From: Solwaraspora sp. WMMD791
GTDB taxonomy: Bacteria; Actinomycetota; Actinomycetes; Mycobacteriales; Micromonosporaceae
Reading direction: 5' to 3'
NCBI RefSeq assembly: GCF_029581195.1
Contig: NZ_CP120737.1
Location: 4,193,001-4,257,000, forward strand
DNA length: 64,000 nucleotides
Shown here: positions 60,821 through 64,000 of the stretch, one piece after another
Position numbering within the stretch: position 1 is the first letter of the stretch
Layout of the letters: each line of letters begins with the position of its first letter
Translations under genes and position numbers: made by a program
The notes under the pieces: generated by a model
The model's database searches: none
The model's input: only the letters and a program-made list of their open reading frames with translations
Told to the model about the DNA's origin: nothing

Positions 60821-63318
60821 AGCCGCGCGAGCAGGGCGCGTGCCTCCAGGTCGGCCGAGCCCGCGCAGAGCGACCGCGCCCGGTCGAAACACCGGGCATG
60901 GTCCTCGGCGCGCTGCTCGGCCCGGGCCACCAGGCCCAACGCGTACCAGGCCTGGGCTTCGCGCAGGGCGTCGCCCAGCTCGTGGCAGACCCCGACGGCA
61001 CGGGTGGCGACCGCGACCGCCCGTGGGCTGCCCAGCCGGGCCAGCACCTCACTGAGCGCACCGAGACACTCGGCTATCCCGGTCGGATGATGCTCGGCGA
61101 CGAACGCCGCGTACGCCGATTCCAGGACCTGCACCGCACCCGGCAGGTCCCCGGCGGCGGCCAGGTCGAGGCCCAGCCGGTAGCCGAACATGCCGGCCGT
61201 CACCCGGTCCCGGCCCGCCGGGTCGGCGAGCCGGTCGAGCCCACGGCGGTGGGTCCGGGCCGCCTGCTGCGGCTGCCCCAGGTCACGCTCGATGTCGCCG
61301 ACGGCGTAACTGGCGATCACCGCCCCCTGGGTCACACCGAGGGCGGCGAACAGGTCGGCGGCGAGCCGCGCCCGGTCGAGCGCCTCCGCCAGGCGACCAC
61401 AGCGGTGCAGCGCACCGGTGGTGTACAACGTGCTCCACGCGTACCCGGTCCGGTCGCCGATCTCCGCGTGCAGCCGCCGCGCCCGTTCGTGCTCCGGCAA
61501 CGCCTGCTCGGGGCGACGGACCTGGTACTTCAACGCGAACCCGAGCGAGTCGCGGTGCCGGGCCTCCGCCGCCGGATCACCCAACGCGCGGGCGGAATCC
61601 ACCGCCGTCTGGAACACCTCCTGCCAGGGCGCCAGATGGTGATGGCGGTTGGCGACCCCACGGATGGCGTCGACCACGGTCACGATCTCGGCGTGGCGCT
61701 GCTGCTGTGCCGTACACCGCAACGCCCAGGTGATCGCCCGGCGCTGCGCGGTGCACCAGTCCAGCGCGGCCGAGGCGGACCCGAACGGCGTACGGGCGGC
61801 GGGGAACCGGTGCCGGGTCAGCGGCTCCTGGTACGACGGAAACCAGCCACCGACGGCGGCCACCGTCGCCAGCAGGCCGGCCCGGACCCGGTCGAGAGCC
61901 GCCTGCCGATCCGCCGGGCTGTCCTCGGCCGCCGCGCGTTCCTGCCCGAAGACCGCCAGCAGATCGTGCAGCCGGTACCGGCCGCTGCCGGGCAACGGCG
62001 TGAGCAGGCCCGCCTCGGCGAGCCCGGCCACCACCGTCGCGGCCCGGTCGGTGCCGGTGTCCAGCAGGTCCGCCACGACCGCCGCGTCGTAACCGGGCCA
62101 CGGCAGCAGCGCCAGCCGCCGCAGCGCCGCCCGATGCTCCGGGTCGAGCTGCCGGTAGGACACCAGGAACGCCGTACGGACCTCGATGTCCCCGGCGTAC
62201 AGCCCGTCGAGCCGGCGCTGACTGTCGCGCAACCGGTCCAACAGCCCAGCTATTGTCCACAGCGGACGGCTGGCCAGCCGGCTGGCCACGATCCGCAGGG
62301 CCAGTGGCAGGCCGCCGCAGATCCGGACCAGCTCGTCGACCGCCGCCGGCTCGGTGGCCAGCCGGTCCGGTCCGACCACCCCGGCCAGCAGAGCGCGGGC
62401 ATCGGGCCCGGGCAGGGCGCCGAGCGCGATCCGCCCGACGCGCCCCGGACCCGCACCGGTCGGGCCAGTGCCGGTCCCGCCGGCACCGGTCGGGTCAGCG
62501 CCGGTCCCGCCGGCACCGGTCAGGTCAGCGCCGGCCACGGCGGCACCGGTCGGGTCAGTGCCGGTCAGGTCGGTCAGCTGGCGGCGGCTGGAAACCAGGA
62601 CCCGCCAGTCGCCGCCGACCGGCAGCAACGACCGGACCTGCGCGGCGTCGCGGGCATCGTCGAGGACCAGTACGGCGCTACGCTCGGCCGACGTCTCGCG
62701 GTACAACGCCAACCTCCCGTCGAGGCCACCGGGCAGCCGACGGCGGTCCACACCGAACTCGTCGAGCAACTGCGCGACCGCACTGCGTACCGTCGTCGGC
62801 TGTTGCTGGGTGCCCCGGAGGTCGACGAAGTACGCCCCGTCCGACAACTCGGCAGCCACCGCACGGGCCGCGCGCACGACCACGCTGGTCTTCCCGATTC
62901 CAGGTGGACCGTGGACCACCACGATCGACCCGGGACGGGCCAACAGGCCCGCCAGCCGGCGCAGTTGCGCGTCCCGCCCGCTGAAGTCGGGGGGATCGGC
63001 CGGCAGCGGCACCCGCGTCGGCGCGGCCAGACCGATCAGGGCGAGATCCGGATCGCCGTCGACCGGCTGGCGCGACGTCGCCGACCGGCGCAGCCGCTGC
63101 GCCTCGGCCGGCGGCAACCGCAACGCCTCGGCGAGCCCGGTCACCGTGGCCCGCTGCGGCCGGCCGACCCGGCCGCGTTCCAGGTCCCGCAGCGTCCGCA
63201 CGCCCAGACCAGCGGCCTGCGCCAACTGCTGCTGGCTCAGGCCGGCGGCCCGGCGGTACCGACGCAGCAGCACGGCGAACGCGTCCGGACCCGCCGGGTC
63301 CGCAGCACCGAGGCTCAT
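60808..63318 (-). CDS. XRE/NB-ARC/TPR transcriptional regulator
   Basis: The 836-residue protein has an N-terminal XRE helix-turn-helix (GLSQQQLAQAAGLGVRTLRDLERGRVGRPQRATVTGLAEALRL). An NB-ARC NTPase follows with Walker A HGPPGIGKT and Walker B SAVLVLDDARD, then a helical C-terminus with TPR-like units. This is an AfsR/SARP-like architecture without the BTAD domain. A Gly/Thr/Ala-rich insert (TGAGGTGADP repeats) interrupts the NB-ARC domain just after SSRRQL. The ATG at 63318 starts the recognised domain; an upstream in-frame start adds 14 residues. It is divergent from the partial gene at 63425. Confidence 0.85.
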   Translation of the reverse strand: MSLGAADPAGPDAFAVLLRRYRRAAGLSQQQLAQAAGLGVRTLRDLERGRVGRPQRATVTGLAEALRLPPAEAQRLRRSATSRQPVDGDPDLALIGLAAPTRVPLPADPPDFSGRDAQLRRLAGLLARPGSIVVVHGPPGIGKTSVVVRAARAVAAELSDGAYFVDLRGTQQQPTTVRSAVAQLLDEFGVDRRRLPGGLDGRLALYRETSAERSAVLVLDDARDAAQVRSLLPVGGDWRVLVSSRRQLTDLTGTDPTGAAVAGADLTGAGGTGADPTGAGGTGTGPTGAGPGRVGRIALGALPGPDARALLAGVVGPDRLATEPAAVDELVRICGGLPLALRIVASRLASRPLWTIAGLLDRLRDSQRRLDGLYAGDIEVRTAFLVSYRQLDPEHRAALRRLALLPWPGYDAAVVADLLDTGTDRAATVVAGLAEAGLLTPLPGSGRYRLHDLLAVFGQERAAAEDSPADRQAALDRVRAGLLATVAAVGGWFPSYQEPLTRHRFPAARTPFGSASAALDWCTAQRRAITWALRCTAQQQRHAEIVTVVDAIRGVANRHHHLAPWQEVFQTAVDSARALGDPAAEARHRDSLGFALKYQVRRPEQALPEHERARRLHAEIGDRTGYAWSTLYTTGALHRCGRLAEALDRARLAADLFAALGVTQGAVIASYAVGDIERDLGQPQQAARTHRRGLDRLADPAGRDRVTAGMFGYRLGLDLAAAGDLPGAVQVLESAYAAFVAEHHPTGIAECLGALSEVLARLGSPRAVAVATRAVGVCHELGDALREAQAWYALGLVARAEQRAEDHARCFDRARSLCAGSADLEARALLARLRQP
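62449..62580 (-). repeat. 30-bp minisatellite inside the NB-ARC coding region
   Basis: Units of 30 bases (62461-62490, 62491-62520, 62521-62550 and a partial copy to about 62580) encode ten-residue TGAGGTGADP-type repeats. The insert is in frame and falls between the sensor strand and the helix that follows it. Confidence 0.85.
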
Positions 63319-63424
63319 GGTCCGGCCTTTCGACACACCCGACGCTGACCGTGCGGCCACAAGTTACCGGACATCAATTCCGCAGCCACACCACCGAAGC
63401 ACCGGAACGGAACGATCATCAGGT

Positions 63425-64000
63425 ATGCCGACACCCGAGGTTGCCCCGACCACGCACGACGGCCGGTCACCGACCGACCTGCCGTCGCTGCTCGTGGCGT
63501 TGCGGCGGTCCGCCGGCCTGTCGCAGGAACGGCTCGCCGAGGCCGCCGGCCTGTCCGCACGTACCGTCGGCAACCTGGAACGCGGCCGGGTGGCCCCGCA
63601 CCCGTCGACGATCGAACGGATCGCGGCGGTTCTGCGCGCGACGACCTCCGTCGACGCGGTGGTCGCGGACCAGCTCACCCGGGCAGCGGCCGCCTCGGTG
63701 AGCCGTCGACCGGAGACCGGCCGCCCGCTGACCCTGCCCGAACGGCGACGCTCCTGCCCCGACCGACAGACCGAGCTACACCAACTCGACGCGCTCGCCA
63801 CCGCGGCCGTCGGCGTACGGCCCTCGGCGGCCGTCGGCGTACGGCCGTCGGCGGCCGTCGGCGTACGGCCGTCGGCGGCCGGACCGGCCGTCGTCGTGGT
63901 GTGCGGGCCGGCGGGCGTCGGCAAGACCGAGCTCGCCGTGGCGGCGGCGCAGCGCGCCACCGACCGGCACGGCGTCGACGGCCTGCTGCTCGACCTGGCC
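63425..64000 (+). CDS. XRE/NB-ARC regulator, 3' end outside window
   Basis: At least 192 residues are present. The N-terminal XRE domain (GLSQERLAEAAGLSARTVGNLERGRVAPHPSTIERIAAVL) is followed by a linker containing three copies of AAVGVRPS and a P-loop CGPAGVGKTEL near the window edge. It is a divergent relative of the regulator at 60808. The 106-base interval between their starts must hold both promoters. The C-terminal part cannot be seen. Confidence 0.85.
   Translation, partial: MPTPEVAPTTHDGRSPTDLPSLLVALRRSAGLSQERLAEAAGLSARTVGNLERGRVAPHPSTIERIAAVLRATTSVDAVVADQLTRAAAASVSRRPETGRPLTLPERRRSCPDRQTELHQLDALATAAVGVRPSAAVGVRPSAAVGVRPSAAGPAVVVVCGPAGVGKTELAVAAAQRATDRHGVDGLLLDLA
63803..63874 (+). 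repeat. 24-bp minisatellite in the linker of the partial regulator
   Basis: Units at 63803-63826, 63827-63850 and 63851-63874 of 24 bases each encode AAVGVRPS repeats in frame, just before the P-loop region. Confidence 0.85.

Noticed and set aside
62449-62580. Possible CRISPR or att repeats of 30 bases
   Set aside because: The copies are tandem without spacers and lie in frame in a coding region.
60607-63348. Plus-strand 913-codon open frame opposite the XRE/NB-ARC regulator
   Set aside because: No domain is recognisable and the minus strand encodes clear HTH and P-loop motifs; antisense artefact of GC-rich coding.
1-64000. tRNA, rRNA, insertion sequences or integrases
   Set aside because: None was recognised on either strand by reading; no transposase motif or terminal inverted repeat pair was found.

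Overview
The window is very GC-rich, with start codons that are often GTG and occasionally TTG. It carries XRE/DUF397 pairs, NB-ARC/TPR regulators, an ESX-type secretion locus and a gene for a giant toxin-like protein. This fits a filamentous actinomycete, most likely Micromonosporaceae. The family assignment is an inference from gene content; no rRNA or tRNA gene is visible to confirm it.

Layout. 1-4.9 kb: a partial hemerythrin-like gene, a two-domain VOC protein and a btuFCD-type importer led by a clear cobalamin riboswitch. 4.9-12 kb: a secreted M14 zinc carboxypeptidase, then an exported molybdenum hydroxylase operon (Tat-tagged 2Fe-2S subunit, FAD subunit, XdhC chaperone, molybdopterin subunit). 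12-14.5 kb: a methyltransferase/DUF2809 pair and a membrane protein/GntR pair with a large nested palindromic operator. 14.5-16.9 kb: a GH11 xylanase between two copies of a small VOC gene that share 345 nearly identical bases, then a small secreted protein. 16.9-19.4 kb: a DivIVA-like and two hypothetical genes divergent from an XRE/DUF397 pair, and an orphan Phd/YefM antitoxin. 19.4-23.4 kb: a two-gene unit of a small membrane protein and a STAND NTPase with nine almost identical TPR units; both proteins carry short VAGRD-type motifs. 23.4-29.7 kb: a patchwork of small genes and debris (DUF1963, F420-type oxidoreductase, AraC/cupin, decayed ArsR, DUF4241, DUF4386). 29.8-38 kb: a two-component system, an FtsX-type ABC exporter and two tandem serine beta-lactamase-like hydrolases.

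38-60.6 kb is a type VII secretion (ESX) region: EccC with three FtsK-type ATPase domains, EccD, four WXG100-like proteins that all carry the C-terminal YxxxE export signal, another helical protein with YxxxD, a beta-helix/AAA+ fusion, two LuxR-type regulators with a tiny Cys-rich gene overlapping both, an anchored surface protein, and a 3350-residue giant protein with an N-terminal WXG-like domain and a papain-like Cys/His/Asp signature. EccB, EccE and mycosin are not in the window. 60.8-64 kb holds two divergent XRE/NB-ARC regulators, both carrying in-frame minisatellites.

How parts fit together. The riboswitch probably turns off the B12 importer when cobalamin is plentiful, with a hairpin over the btuF ribosome binding site as the switch. 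The histidine kinase/response regulator pair probably controls the neighbouring exporter and hydrolases, as in antimicrobial-peptide sensing modules. The ESX locus looks built to export a giant effector together with small helical partners. The membrane protein/STAND pair is the best candidate for an uncharacterised signalling or defence system.
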